Assembly: GCA_963920665.1 (NCBI GenBank)
Contig: OY987273.1
Span: 3,722,501 to 3,786,500 of the forward strand
From: Straminergon stramineum
Taxonomy: Eukaryota; Streptophyta; Bryopsida; Hypnales; Calliergonaceae
Length of the DNA stretch: 64,000 nucleotides
Direction of reading: 5' to 3'
Under the pieces are notes generated by a model. That model was not told the DNA's origin and did not search any database. It saw nothing but the letters and a program-made list of their open reading frames with translations. Position 1 is the first letter of the stretch; each line of letters begins with the position of its first letter. The position numbers were made by a program, and so were the translations under genes. Below are positions 33,786-45,213 of the stretch, one piece after another.

Positions 33786-34179
33786 TTGTCAACATTTGGT
33801 AGTAAATTTCAATCATCACAAAAAAACAATTTCAAAATAGAAAATTATTTAAAAAAAATAATCTGAAGATTTTAGTGAAATGTCTACCACAAATCCATAG
33901 TGGCTTGTGGACGTCATCTCATCCAAACCTTTAGATTGTCTACTCATCCTACACATGTGCACATACACGATTGCTCATAGAAATCCCATTAGTTATGGGA
34001 TATTCGGAACCATAAATCCTATGTATTCAAATTAGGTAGACAAAAAAACGCATTGGAGTTGTGTCCAAATGACATCTACCTACAATACTCACACCGTCCA
34101 GCATATTTCCCATTGTAATCATTGAACCAAGTGGCGAAACTTTTCACCTAAGTTCCAAGGTCTTTTCTAATAGTAATAA

Positions 34180-34398
34180 GCAACTTCAAAAGGATAAAAA
34201 ATGACTCATTCCACAATCCATGGTTTTAGGGGACACGGTCATAGGTCATAATAATCCCTATAAATAGGATGGAAAAGGTGGAAAAAAAAATGGGTGGCAA
34301 AAAAACTAAAAAAAGAGGTTTTGTGGGCTCTACGCTCACAAACTCCACGCTCACAGCTCACAAGCTCACAGCTCCAAGCTCGCATGCTAGCGTCATTG
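34180..34398. repeat. Right terminal inverted repeat of the MULE
   Basis: The reverse complement begins CAATGACGCTAGCATGCGAG and contains several GTGAGC(T/G) repeats and CTATGACCGTG, matching the left end. TATAAATA at 34259-34266 may be a TIR promoter. Confidence 0.6.
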
Positions 34399-34408
34399 GA
34401 GCACGTGT
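34399..34408. repeat. 10-bp target-site duplication, right
   Basis: GAGCACGTGT, partner of GAGCACATAT at 20840-20849. Confidence 0.7.
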
Positions 34409-36195
34409 GGAGCTTGAGAAACGAACCTTTTTTTCTGAGTGATGAAACTACGACAAACTTTGAGAAGCATTTCGAGGCTCGTTGGAAATTGATGCTCATA
34501 GACCTACACTATGTAGGGGCACCCTTAAATCCTTTCTTGATGGAAGTAGGAACCCTTCGTAACGACGATGTGGCCAAAAGAGCCTTAAATCAGGTGCTTT
34601 GAAAAATGAGCGAGTCATTGGGATTATCATACATGGAGGCCTTGCAGGAGCTCACGTAGTTTGAAGAGAAGACAGGCCCTTTTGATCCCTTAGAAGAGGC
34701 TCTTGATATTACACAATGTAAACTAATGCCTCATCAATGGTAGAATCTTGTGGGTGCTAATGTTCTCCCAAAAATTGCAATGAGAGTTCTATCTTTGACG
34801 TGCTCAGCATCATCATGTGAAAGGAATTGGAGCATGTATTCATTTGTGCACAATAAAGTGCGAAATCGCCTAACCACATCCAAGGCGGAAGCATTAGTGT
34901 ATATCTACACCAATAGTAAACTTGAACGTGAGAAACGTGGACGCAATCCTACAATGTTTTATGAAAAGTACCTTGTGGATGGAAATACCTCGGAAGAGAA
35001 TGAGGAGCCATTAGCTATAGGATCATTAGAGGATGGTGACCTAGTCAGAATGGCTCAAGCTAATGAGAATGTTAGGCTGGTAGAAGAGTGCCTATGTGGA
35101 AATATGTGGGCAAGATTGATTCGGAGAGAAAAGAGTCCTCCATGGAGACACATCTATGGAATTACATTTACAGTTGAGAATAATAGGTACTACTCTAAAG
35201 AGGAGGAGGTTCAATGTGCATCGCAAAGGCCCCCGCAACCCTACGTCTCTGATAGGGATAGGAATGTACCTCCTCCAATAAATTCATCACTGACGAGGGC
35301 AAGTACTCATGACAACCCCAATGAAGGCATAAATAATCCAATGCCAACAAGAGCTGAGGAAGCAAGATCTCCAAATGTTGTAGATCAGGGTTCTACAAGG
35401 ATAATGAACCTACAAAGGGCCGCTTGAGTTGCTAAGGTAAATGAAAGGCAAGAAGAGGCAACACTACGAATACACATTGAAGATGTTGTGCATACAAGCG
35501 GTCCACTTTCTCCATTATGGAGCCCCTTAACAACAAAAAATGTGGAATATGATTCAAACTTGACCTTGTAAGTTGTTATGAACCGGAATCGTACGGTGCC
35601 TTTAAATGGAGGAGGAAACGCAAACAATGCTAGGGTGACTAGGTCTATACCAACCTGTGCGACTAGGCCGCCCTTGCATAATAGTCCTCTTAGGGTAGTT
35701 GATAATGAAGGCCATGTCTCTACTCTGCAACCCACTTAACCCTCCTCAATTTCTAGCCCTGGAGAATCATCCTTGCTTGTGCGTGAAGGCACAAGAGGAC
35801 AGAAAAAGCGATTGAGGAAGATGCAGGAGAGGCTACAAAGAAATCCCAAATGACAAAACCATGTTGTCCAAAGATTCATCATGGTTGAAGCCAATTCCAA
35901 TCGAAACATCGGGCAATCTAGTAGAGGCGGACAACACCCTCCATCCAACCTTGATGGAACAAGAGATGCATTGAGGTTGACTAAACAATTGGTGCAAACT
36001 AGCGGTGACGGCATCGTGGATACTGAAGTGCGAAACGTGAACTCAGGGGTAGAACATGAAGTGCAAAATGAACGAGTACGAAGGGAGGACGACGAGAATG
36101 GTAACCATGATGATAATGAAAGGGTGGAGGAGTCGAATGATGATTCTGACCCTGATGTTGATGAGGTGCCTAGTGATTACACATTTTTACCATAA
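34409..36195 (+). pseudogene. hAT transposase, 3' part (continuation of 19462-20849)
   Basis: The frame resumes with WSLRNEPFF, continues through DLHYVGAPLNPFL and holds the C-terminal dimerisation motif SSCERNWSMYSFVHNKVRNR (34810-34870). A long hydrophilic tail of about 400 codons follows, ending in an acidic run (VEESNDDSDPDVDEVPSD). All of it is one frame, with stops TGA 34600, TAG 34657, TAG 34741, TGA 35425, TAA 35569, TAA 35737 and TGA 35851. The final TAA is at 36193. The strand and frame agree with the 5' part, supporting one gene split by the MULE. Confidence 0.8.
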
Positions 36196-37056
36196 CTTTA
36201 TAAATATAGATTTAGAGGTAGTGAAGTGGTAATGTAATGCTTTTGCATAATTTTGGTGTGTTGAAGTTTTTTAGCTTAAGTTCATAGGCAAATAGCCCAT
36301 AGATGAGTTTTGTGTAGTATTTACTTTAGTATGAAAGCATGATAGTGTTAGAATTACAAAGTTTTGTTCACTATCTTTAATGTGGACTTCTACAGGTATA
36401 GACATGGAGATCTTAACAAAGTTCATGGAAGTACAATTGAAGTAGAAGTTCATTTATAAGATTGGGTCACTACTCTATTAGTGTGTAAAACTTATAATTA
36501 CAGTAATACTAATTATCCTTACTTTTTTCTTGTTTTTTTTATCTATTTTTGGTGTAATTATTATATCCAATTGCAATATTGGCTTCTACAATTCAATAGG
36601 AGTAGAAAATTTGAATTAGAAATTCCCAACCATATGTAATAAAAAAATGTAGAACTCAGAGGCTCCTATGAATGAGTGAATGACCACAGGATGTGAAGTA
36701 CTTAATTTAAGGCTTAGGAGAATGCAATGGCGCATGGAAACTGAAGGATCCTAAATTGTTAGCAAGATTGAAATGGTCGTTATATTGATGTTTGCAATTG
36801 CAACGACACACGAGGTTGCTCTTAACCTTTTACGGATGGACTGGTGAGTATGAAAATCATCTCCAATGGAACTATGTGATGTGATGTACTTGCCTTTCCC
36901 CTCACAAAAATACTCATTTTCGGTATGAGGACTCAGTAAGATCTCTCATTTGGGACCAAATTTTCAAAGATGGATAATTGCACTTATGTTGTATATTAGA
37001 AGTTCTTATCATCCATGGAACAAAAAAAATTCCTTGCATATGGGATTAAGCCAAGA
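36196..37056. other. No gene recognised
   Basis: AT-rich 3' flank of the hAT gene with no conserved frame. Confidence 0.5.
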
Positions 37057-37222
37057 TCGCCCTTTTCCTTACACCCGTGGTCGCCTTTACACCCTCAGTC
37101 GCCCTAGGTTGATCCCACCATCACCTTGGATTTTGGACCCGCACTCGCCCTCATTCTAGGACCCACGATTGCCCCACCTCACCTGCACGCACCCCACCTG
37201 TAGTCGCCAATGGTGACGTGGT
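37057..37222. repeat. GC-rich tract, reverse orientation
   Basis: ACCCGTGGTCGCC, CCCTCAGTCGCCC, CACCTGTAGTCGCC. A telo-box cluster AAACCCTAAACCCTAA follows near 37287. No gene with the expected forward orientation is evident downstream. Confidence 0.6.
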
Positions 37223-38336
37223 CAAAGTTTTCCACATCACTGTTGACAACCCGCCAAGTAAGATAAAAATTTTGGTTGCCCTGCTTGAAAACCCTAAACC
37301 CTAATTTCTTACTTGTCAAATTTGTCTTGTATATGCGACTCTTGTCTTAGACGACATACAACATTAGACAAACAACTTGACACCCAAACCCCAAAACACG
37401 TTCGAAAGAACAACCCTAGTCTAAACCAAATTGATTCACATTGTCAGTACACTCCATACTGCGATCATATATGGTATATAAAAGCCATTGTGACGATGTT
37501 ATTCACATGCAATTTCCTTCTACCTTTTAAGACAACCCAAACAACTATTACATAAAGAAAGAAATATAGAACCCTTGGACTCTCCTTTCTGCGTTTGATT
37601 CCTTTTATCATGGCACATGACCTTCTCTCTAACTGTCTTGCATATTTTCTAGTCCACATGGACACATTGTTATGTGTTACTGGACCTCAATACAATCCTT
37701 GACCCTTTGGAACCCTGCACCATAGTGGATGCTGCATTTGGTATGCGTGCTCTTTTGCCTTCTTTTCCAATTACTCCAATCAAATTCGATTCCCATTTTT
37801 TCCTACTGTCCTCAAAATCAAAATCACTGTTTATAGTTTCCTAGGACAATGGTTGTATATACTCCCCCAGCAATCTTGTTATTTGATCTAATGGTGGAAT
37901 CTCAATTAAATGAGAAATGCACTACAATTATGGTGTATTCGGCAAACACTTTGCTTAGTCCAAATAGTTGATTTGCTTTGGGAATCTTGAGCTTGCATCA
38001 TACATTATAGGAATATTTTTGTAGGAAACTCGTACCACTGAGATCATTTGCTAACCTTCCTTGCATATCTCATTAGTGGAGTCAACGCATCGTGATTTTC
38101 TATCGACACCATCAAGTGCCTCTGCCACCACTTTTCTGATATACTTTGGGTGCAAAACTCAAACATGGGTTCTTATCTTGATTGGGTTTTGCAAACATGA
38201 AAATCATACTTTGGAAAATGAAAATTTCAATTTTCACTCATTTTCAATTGCAAAATGGCAAAATATCAAGTCATGGTTAATATGGCTTGAAATCAGTGAT
38301 CATGCACATGTCCTTTACCAAGGGTTAAAAAACTAA
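37223..38336. other. No gene recognised
   Basis: Contains the telomere-like AAACCCTAAACCCTAA at 37287-37303 and otherwise unremarkable AT-rich sequence. A 91-codon forward frame at 38061-38336 has no support. Confidence 0.45.
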
Positions 38337-39824
38337 CTAACTAACGAAGTTCTTCAACCGCTTAAAGAACTCCATCTTCTTGAAAATGGACACATCTATT
38401 TGAGTGCCCTTTCTCTTTTTCGATATTCTTTCATGGTTCTTCCTCTTCGAATTGTCTTTCGCATCTTTGTTACCATTATTGCCCTCGTAATCACCATCAA
38501 GTTTTCACTTCACTATTTGCCTCGATAGAATTGGTGGCTCTTCGTTGTCACCTAAATCTTTGAAGTCTTCATTACAACTGTCCTCTTCAAGCTCATCCAA
38601 CTTTTTGGGTCACTAATCAAATGCACGTCTAGTTCATGGGATGACATTGCAAGATTTTTGAAGCACTTGCCTTTGCTATGTTTCTATTGTCCATGACAAT
38701 CAACTACATTCTCTTCTTCAGTGATGATTTCTTGGTCCACCTGTGCATTACACTGTGCTTGAAATTTATGCTCTTTCAAGGCATTCTCATTTCGGATTTG
38801 GTTCTTCCTCTTGTTATTCTTCACCCCACTCTCACTCCTGCTTGATAAATGTGGCCATCCTTCTATTTCTTTGGTGTATGTTGGGTTTGTTTTTTTTAGA
38901 ACGTAGTTGACCATATTATCCTTTGCTCTCTATAACCTAGAAAAATCTGACCCATTAGAGGACTCATCACATGACAAAAGCAAAGCCTCTTCCTTCGCGA
39001 GGCCGACTTCATTTTTTGCACTAAACTTAGTCTACAAGGTTCCTCTACCGTCTCCAATGTTGTTCCTAATAAGAATTTTTTCTCTCCTCGATGAATTGAC
39101 CACAAAAGCCTTTGCATCAAACTTTGCTTCTACTTCCCTTCCTCTCGTCTTCGTAGTTTTCAACAATGAGGATAAATTTCTTTTCCCTGACATCTGTCTA
39201 TGACCTTTAGGGTTGGTGACAAAGGGCCTAGCAACTTCACCCTTGTTGTCTACCATCGTCGCCCATTGCAAACTATCTAGCACTTCAACTGCGGTTCGAG
39301 TGACATTCCTAGCAATCTTCACACTCTAACTTCTAGATGTAGGGGAAGTTGCTCTGACATCCCCATTTTTAATATTAGAAGGTGCAATAGAACCACACTT
39401 CGCTACAAAAGAAGACAAAGTCTTGTCCACTGCATCATGTAGTTGATTTCTAATGTCTGCCATTGGATTCCTTTCACCTTCAGAGATGTTGTTCTCTTCG
39501 TTGTAGTTAAACACAGTCGAAACCCAAGTTGTCCTGCCATTCAACTAGAATACAACGACTTCATTTCATAGATGACATACTAGCATTCACCAAGTGATCC
39601 ATGTGCCAAAGTTCAAACCAAAATTGTTGTTTGTAATTTTTAATGGACGTTTCTCTTACCAAACGACCTGAATGCCTAGCTGCTGAACTTGTTTCTCCAT
39701 CATCAGCCAAATCATAAACTTTGACAAAGCATTCCAAGTCTTCCTTTTTCTTCTCTTTCTGTTATATTTCATCCATCATGATTAGAAAATCTAATAGAAT
39801 TGCCAATAAGGTACTCATCCGCAT
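38337..39824 (-). pseudogene. Unrecognised Lys-rich, probably nuclear protein remnant
   Basis: A likely first exon (39824 to about 39666) ends SSAARHSGRL at a GTAAGAG donor. A second exon starts after a TTCTAG acceptor near 39546 and stays in one frame (NGRTTWVSTVFNYNEEN to VVDCHGQ) past several stops. A frameshift near 38610 leads to KLDELEEDSCNEDFKDL and a basic tail with KRKNHERISKKRKG, a bipartite nuclear-localisation-like cluster. No family recognised. The low-complexity, charged content suggests a disordered protein. It may belong to an element whose ends I cannot see. Confidence 0.4.
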
Positions 39825-40578
39825 CAAAACTTGATACAAAATAAAAAAGAACTACACTCATTCACGTGGACAACTACATGAAACGAAAATGCCACTTGCA
39901 TGTGCACATCACCATGTTTGATGTTCATGTGCCCTTCATTTCAATTAATCACTGGAAAATGCTTCCTCTTAAAAAATGCCCATATTGACAAATACAAATA
40001 ATTTAATGATGTCATGAATATCTCCAAATTCAATGCACAATTCACTGTAACAAAATTGGTATGTCACTCTAACATTTGCAAGACTGTAGACGACAAGATG
40101 TCAAACAACATGTCCTAATTGTTCCTGGCACATGCCACAAGCATTGACGAATAGATGAAATAACTTTTCAATCCAATAAGTTCAATACCTATATGTACTC
40201 TATTTTTGCACAAGTTTGCTTTACTAACAACCTAGAAATTGCCTAGGGATTAGGTGGGTTGCACTACTACACAATAAGCAATGATGGTTTCTTACTATTA
40301 GATTTAGAGTTCAATTCCTATACATTGCTTGCAGTGATCCAGTATACAAAGGACGTTCTAATGGAACCTACTATATGTCAACAACAAAATAGCATTAATA
40401 TACTAACCAAGCATTTGAAGTTGAACATGTTATTCCATATTAAATGCGTCTTGTTCATTAGCTACTAGATACATTGCATGTATGTTTATTATTCTTGCAC
40501 ATCTCATATTTGGATCACTTATGAATTGTGTTCCTCCACTCACTTGTCACATTCACATGCACACTGTATCCCTTTCTT
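39825..40578. other. No gene recognised
   Basis: AT-rich spacer up to the conserved end of kinase unit copy 2. Confidence 0.45.
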
Positions 40579-40612
40579 GCAAGGTTGATAGGGCGTCCTG
40601 ACGCAGTCGCCA

Positions 40613-40812
40613 NNNNNNNNNNNNNNNNNNNNNNNNNNNNNNNNNNNNNNNNNNNNNNNNNNNNNNNNNNNNNNNNNNNNNNNNNNNNNNNNNNNNNNNN
40701 NNNNNNNNNNNNNNNNNNNNNNNNNNNNNNNNNNNNNNNNNNNNNNNNNNNNNNNNNNNNNNNNNNNNNNNNNNNNNNNNNNNNNNNNNNNNNNNNNNNN
40801 NNNNNNNNNNNN
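40613..40812. other. Assembly gap (200 N)
   Basis: A run of exactly 200 undetermined bases falling inside the expected GC-rich tandem-repeat end module. Confidence 0.99.
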
Positions 40813-41290
40813 ATTCATGCTCATTTCTAAGAGTCCTTAGCAATGAACAAAAAGAACATTGCACTTTACAAATTTGTAAAGAGAAAAGTCATTTATTTTC
40901 GTAATTCATTTTTGAGTGCTACAATAGAATTTCAAAGGATTTTTTTAATAAATATACAAAGAACCGGTACTCAAAATAACAAATTAATTACGGTTTCGGG
41001 TTTAGGAAAATATTGGACACACATACATTTTGTAACCCATTCATTTAGAGCTTAATTTCCTATTTTCCTTTGTTCATTTTATGAAAACAATGCAATGAAA
41101 AAAAAATTGAGGGTCTAAATCAAAAACCCAAAGGCTTCTAAGAATCCAAGTGCCGTAAAGTCCTAAACCTTTTTGAAAAAACACTAAAATTGAATCACTC
41201 TCATTTGTGATGAATTTACTAATTACGTCTCTTCATAGTTGATTCATTATAAGTATACACACTAAAACAATAAAACCACAATTGCTTTAA

Positions 41291-42211
41291 CCCCTAAAGG
41301 ACCATTGTTCCCTCGAGGGACAAAATGGATTTTGGGCAGGTTCCTATGACTTCAATTTTTAGTCAAACTTTTTGAAACTTTCTCATAAGATAGAAAAACT
41401 GATAAGCTTCGTGGGAATATAATTTTTATTTCAATCGGTGCCCGAGAGCAAAAGTTATGCCATCTTAAACATAATTTTCATGTCATCGGGCAGAAAAATA
41501 AATCCACAAAAAATTGAAATCTAATTTAAAATTTCTTTTTTCTTATAGATTATATTTTTGTCTACATGTGAAGCTTTGATTCATTCCATTTGGATTAGTA
41601 ATGTGAAAGTTATGAACAATATTGTCTTTTGGGCAATATGAGCATCTTCTTGAAAAAATAACTTATAGGATTCATTTCTGAATGCAATTTTCACAATTTT
41701 TCAAAAAAAATTGTTTGACAAAGTTAAATTTGTTTGCTAAAACAATCTCACCATTGGGATTATTGAGTTTCAATCCCCTCTTAGAGCTATTAATGATTTA
41801 GTTTTTCATGTAATCTTGGACCTACTTCTACTTAACAATTTCTTAGAGAATGAAAATCAAGAGTTTTTCTTTAGAAATTTTATCCTAGAACATCAACTCA
41901 ATTCTTCAACACAGAAAATTTTACATTCACAGTCCATAGTGCAAAAAATTTCAACAAAAGGTGGTCAAAGTCATTTGAAATTGTAGGCCAGTGTTCAAAA
42001 AAACTTCTTTTTCCAACTTTGAATGCTATATCTCTCAATCTGTGTGGTCAAAATTCATGAAATTTTTACCACATGTTTTGAGACATATAAAGTACAAGAT
42101 CCAATGGTTAGATTTTTTTAAACTATTTTTTGGGGATTTTATAGGTGAACGCAGCAGAAATGGCAGTTTTGAGTGGTTTTTGACAGAAAAATGGCCTTGG
42201 TCCTTTAGGGG
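41291..42211. mobile_element. TTAA-flanked non-autonomous DNA element (921 bp)
   Basis: TTAA at 41287-41290 and 42212-42215 flank ends that are inverted repeats CCCCTAAAGGACCA (14 of 14). Copy 3 of the host unit shows the empty site with a single TTAA at 60851-60854, so the insertion is defined to the base. The TTAA target and terminal CCC resemble piggyBac-type elements. There is no coding capacity. Confidence 0.85.
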
Positions 42212-42660
42212 TTAACGGGTCGTCATCATAATTCAAATATCAATGGAATTTTTGGAACACAAATTCTAAGAAGGTCCAAGTAATTCCATATCATAAATGA
42301 AATGGTCTTCTTCCAAGACTTATTCTAAATGAAATAGAACGGGCTCAGAAACTTTTGCACCCACACATCATACATCATGCAATTTGTCATACAAGCTTGT
42401 CAACTAAATAACCATCTACATTCAAGAAGAAATATTGCACTTTGCACTCAAAGAAGAGATATTTTTGATTTGTCAAAAATTGATACTCATTCAAAAAGAA
42501 TTCAAATACATGGAAAAATTCAAAATGTTTGTCCAATTTCACATATATTAACATACTCTAGGGGCGCATATATACTAAGCAATCTACATGCATAAATCCG
42601 AAGTTCTACATTTATTAAATATTTATAAAACTCTATATAGTACACTCTTGCACTATATTA

Positions 42661-44136
42661 CTAATATGAATGTTGGAAGTGTTCATCCAGCATAGGCCAA
42701 TTGAATTGGCTAGTGAACCGATTGATGATGTGGGCCAAACCACCCCGATAACCATCACCTCTTTGACAAAGCCGGTCCAAGTATTGGTGAAACACAATTC
42801 ACAGTTGGTGGTGGCTAAACATGGCCATTGCATTTGTTTCTTGTTGCAATTTGTTGTAGTTCTTTGACATGCATTGTTTATTGATCCTTTGAGCTATTTT
42901 ACCACTTGCATATTCCTCCGATGCACGTGATAAATGTGGAATGATTTCCACATTTGCATCTCTTCTATGCAAATATGCAATGCTTGGATCCACCCACCAC
43001 CTCCTTGTTAAAGCTTTGTTCATTTCACTTGTACATGTGAACGTATACAAGGATTTCATTGGTTCGGCAGCTATAGTAGTCATGCCCGAATTGCAAATTC
43101 CAATGTAGACACGTAATTCATCATCAGGAAAATGAAACATGATGTTGTCTAGAGAAATATCATTGTGTAGATGTCCAAACACATGTACCGCATTCATGAT
43201 ATGCACCAATGCCCAAGCAAGCTCGGTGCGCTTCTTTCGAAATCGAGCGAGATGAAAAGCTTTAGTCACATCGAACTCTGTTGGGTTCAAATACTGTAAC
43301 CGAACATATATGTTGTCTGGATAATCGTTATCTAGGTTCAACATTTGCCGAAGTGTTCCGCCATTCCACCAATACGAGTACCCTTCATTTGTTCTTGCAT
43401 GAACTGCAACAAACCGTATGACTCCTAAATGTGGAATCATCACTGCCATTGATTCATTTTGATGTTCCAACTTTGCAAGTTGAGGCTGCGTGCCATGGTG
43501 GTTGGATATCTTTGCTGCGAACTCCCAAGATGGAGCTATCCCTGGACATCCTTCAATTCTCACCCTTCGAATTGTTGCATATCCTCTCTTCATGATTAAG
43601 TCATCTTGGGGAATCACCCGTGCGGTGTCCGGAAGCGCTATAAGATGATGTCTACCCTTATCCAATTCAGCAAGTCTCTCATTGCTAGTCCACCAACCCA
43701 ATGACCCTCATCTATTACGCCTCTTCGCAAATGGGGCGCAATGCCCAATAAACAATTGAGCTTTGAGAATGACTTGCTCAAAGGCTTCATCATTTGCACG
43801 ATGTTGTTTCCTATATTTTCCGAGAACCACATCAGTGTTCCACAATGCATCATGCACCTTGTTCTCCAAACATTTGTTGAAACCCCTCTTCTCCGTCTCA
43901 TGTCTCCACTGTACTTGACTTGAGAAAGGATGAAGTTGTTTATTGGTCTTCCATGAGAAGGATTCACATACGGTGGCATCATGCCAATGAAAGTCCCGGT
44001 TGGGAATAGAGGAAGCAGAGTTGACGAAAGTGAGCGTCTCAGGCCTACTCGGGTCCAAAAATTGGACATTTGGATGTCCGTATGCATAGATTCCGCGGAC
44101 GCTGCGTCTCCGGTGGATAAAAAACATCGTCCGCAA
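42661..44136 (-). pseudogene. Protein kinase-like gene, copy 2
   Basis: The frame extends from 44136 to 42661. From QWRHETEKRGFNKC onward it parallels copy 3. The first ~90 codons are unrelated to copies 1 and 3, so the 5' end has been replaced or the true start is elsewhere. The kinase-like part has GGYATI, FAAKIS, YWWNGGTLRQML, HNDISLDNIMFH and CNSGM, where the DFG-equivalent Asp is lost. Stops are TGA 43708 (the same codon as TGA 59356 in copy 3) and TGA about 42799. It ends HSY as in the other copies. Loss of the metal-binding Asp argues against phosphotransfer. Confidence 0.7.
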
Positions 44137-44324
44137 ATTTACCTTGGGTAAATGCGGTCAGGCGGACGGGCGAACGGCTAGTGGCTAGTGGTGGATGCGT
44201 AGAGGCCTAGAGGAAGACACATAGCAACCCTAAAGGCCTAAACCGACCGCAGATTGGGGGGAGGGCTTAGAATCCCAAAAAGGCTTAATAAGTGTGCAAC
44301 GAATCCAACCTTTAACATACAAAA

Positions 44325-44850
44325 AGAAGTCATGATGACCCTCGAGTCTTCAAGGCATCTTCGAGCAATACTTGGAAGGTATTCATTTTCTATAGAGGTC
44401 TTGAGTTCAATCCCTAATGAGATCATTTGGGTTGGTTCTGGTAGCCAACCTTAATAAGCAAAAAAAATAGGAAAACATCAAGTTGGTTCCCCGTTGTATG
44501 TGGGAGGGAAAGTGATTTAATTCTAAAGGTTTAGGAGATGGACCTAGAGGATTTGGAGGGTTAGTATTGAATTTAAGATGGAGATGATCATTGAGTACCA
44601 AGGTTGCAAGGTGTACAATGAAAATCTCCGTCCTAAATTCAAAATTGACCCTTCAAAAGTTCAAAACCTTCAAATGACATCTCCGAAACCTTTAAAATGA
44701 AATGATGTTTCTTGCTCACCTATCAGAGAGACCGAACCTAACGTTTTGTATTTTTGAAGAGAGCTTATTTTTTTAATACAAAGCTTCAAGTAAACCTTGA
44801 TTGCTTGAATGCTTTTTACAATAACATATGGACTATCCTTTGAAGTGTAC
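44325..44850 (+). repeat. Dispersed ~0.5-kb repeat with SINE-like end, copy b
   Basis: Homologous to 13920-14420 in reverse. GTCTTCAAGGCATCTTCG is followed by GAGTTCAATCCC (B-box-like) and an A-rich run, then a segment with an inverted pair around TAGTATTGAATTTAAG. Confidence 0.5.
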
Positions 44851-45213
44851 TCAACCAAAGAAATTGTTCACTATAATTGCAATTATGAATTATCAAGGGA
44901 AAGGATTAAAAAAAAATTCAATATTCTCTTCACCTTGAAAATTACCAAATCTATGATTCTATGACAATCATGAAGTCAAAATTGTTGCATTCTATATGTA
45001 TCTTGCAAAGTATCATGCTTCATACAAAGAAAGAGGAACACAATCAATTTTGGGGGGACTTCTTCTTGGTTTTGCAATTCAAAAAAACATAATCATATTT
45101 TCAACATCAATAAGCAAACTCCAACTGCAATGAAAGCTTCAAACAATCAATTGCCACTACATGCTCGATGTATCATGAGCACCTAAACACCGAAGCCTAT
45201 ATCCTTTGAATCT
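44851..45213. other. No gene recognised
   Basis: AT-rich spacer. Confidence 0.45.

Larger units (their letters stand above)
20850..34398. mobile_element. 13.5-kb MULE with ParB-methyltransferase cargo, nested in a hAT gene
   Basis: The ends are imperfect terminal inverted repeats. From the left: CAGGGTTGCTAGCATGCAAG, then TTGGAGC and GAGCTTGTGAGCG. From the right, reversed: CAATGACGCTAGCATGCGAG, then TTGGAGC and GAGCTTGTGAGC. Both ends also share CTATGACCGTG further in. A 10-bp direct repeat flanks the element, and excision with one repeat rejoins the interrupted hAT frame exactly (LQEHI to WSLRNEPF, matching LEKHVFSLRKEPF in the intact relative). Contents are a MULE transposase (+), a multi-exon ParB/DNA methyltransferase gene (-) and two unrecognised reverse-strand genes. 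All contain nonsense codons, so this copy is decayed. Confidence 0.8.
40579..44200 (-). mobile_element. Kinase-bearing repeat unit, copy 2 (reversed)
   Basis: GCAAGGTTGATAGGGCGTCC at about 40579 is the inverted counterpart of the right end of copy 3. The next bases run into the assembly gap, which therefore hides the GC-rich end module. From 40813 the sequence follows the 3' flank and gene of copy 3 in reverse, interrupted by a TTAA-flanked element. The upstream end is a short CGGAC-rich stretch (44050-44200). The other boundary is not sharply defined. Confidence 0.6.

Noticed and set aside
33326..33840. Overlapping frames (Lys/Gly-rich and Phe/Pro-rich) in the T/C-rich tract
   Set aside because: Simple-sequence artefact; the frames are low-complexity on both strands.
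20850..34398. A Helitron or LTR retrotransposon as the 13.5-kb insertion
   Set aside because: The ends are inverted repeats with a 10-bp duplication and a MULE transposase is inside. No long direct repeats, reverse transcriptase or Rep/helicase was seen.
38061..38336. 91-codon forward frame as a small gene
   Set aside because: No homology, no splice or promoter support, and it ends where the reverse-strand remnant gene ends.
40528..40864. Frames running through the undetermined bases
   Set aside because: They consist of gap characters.
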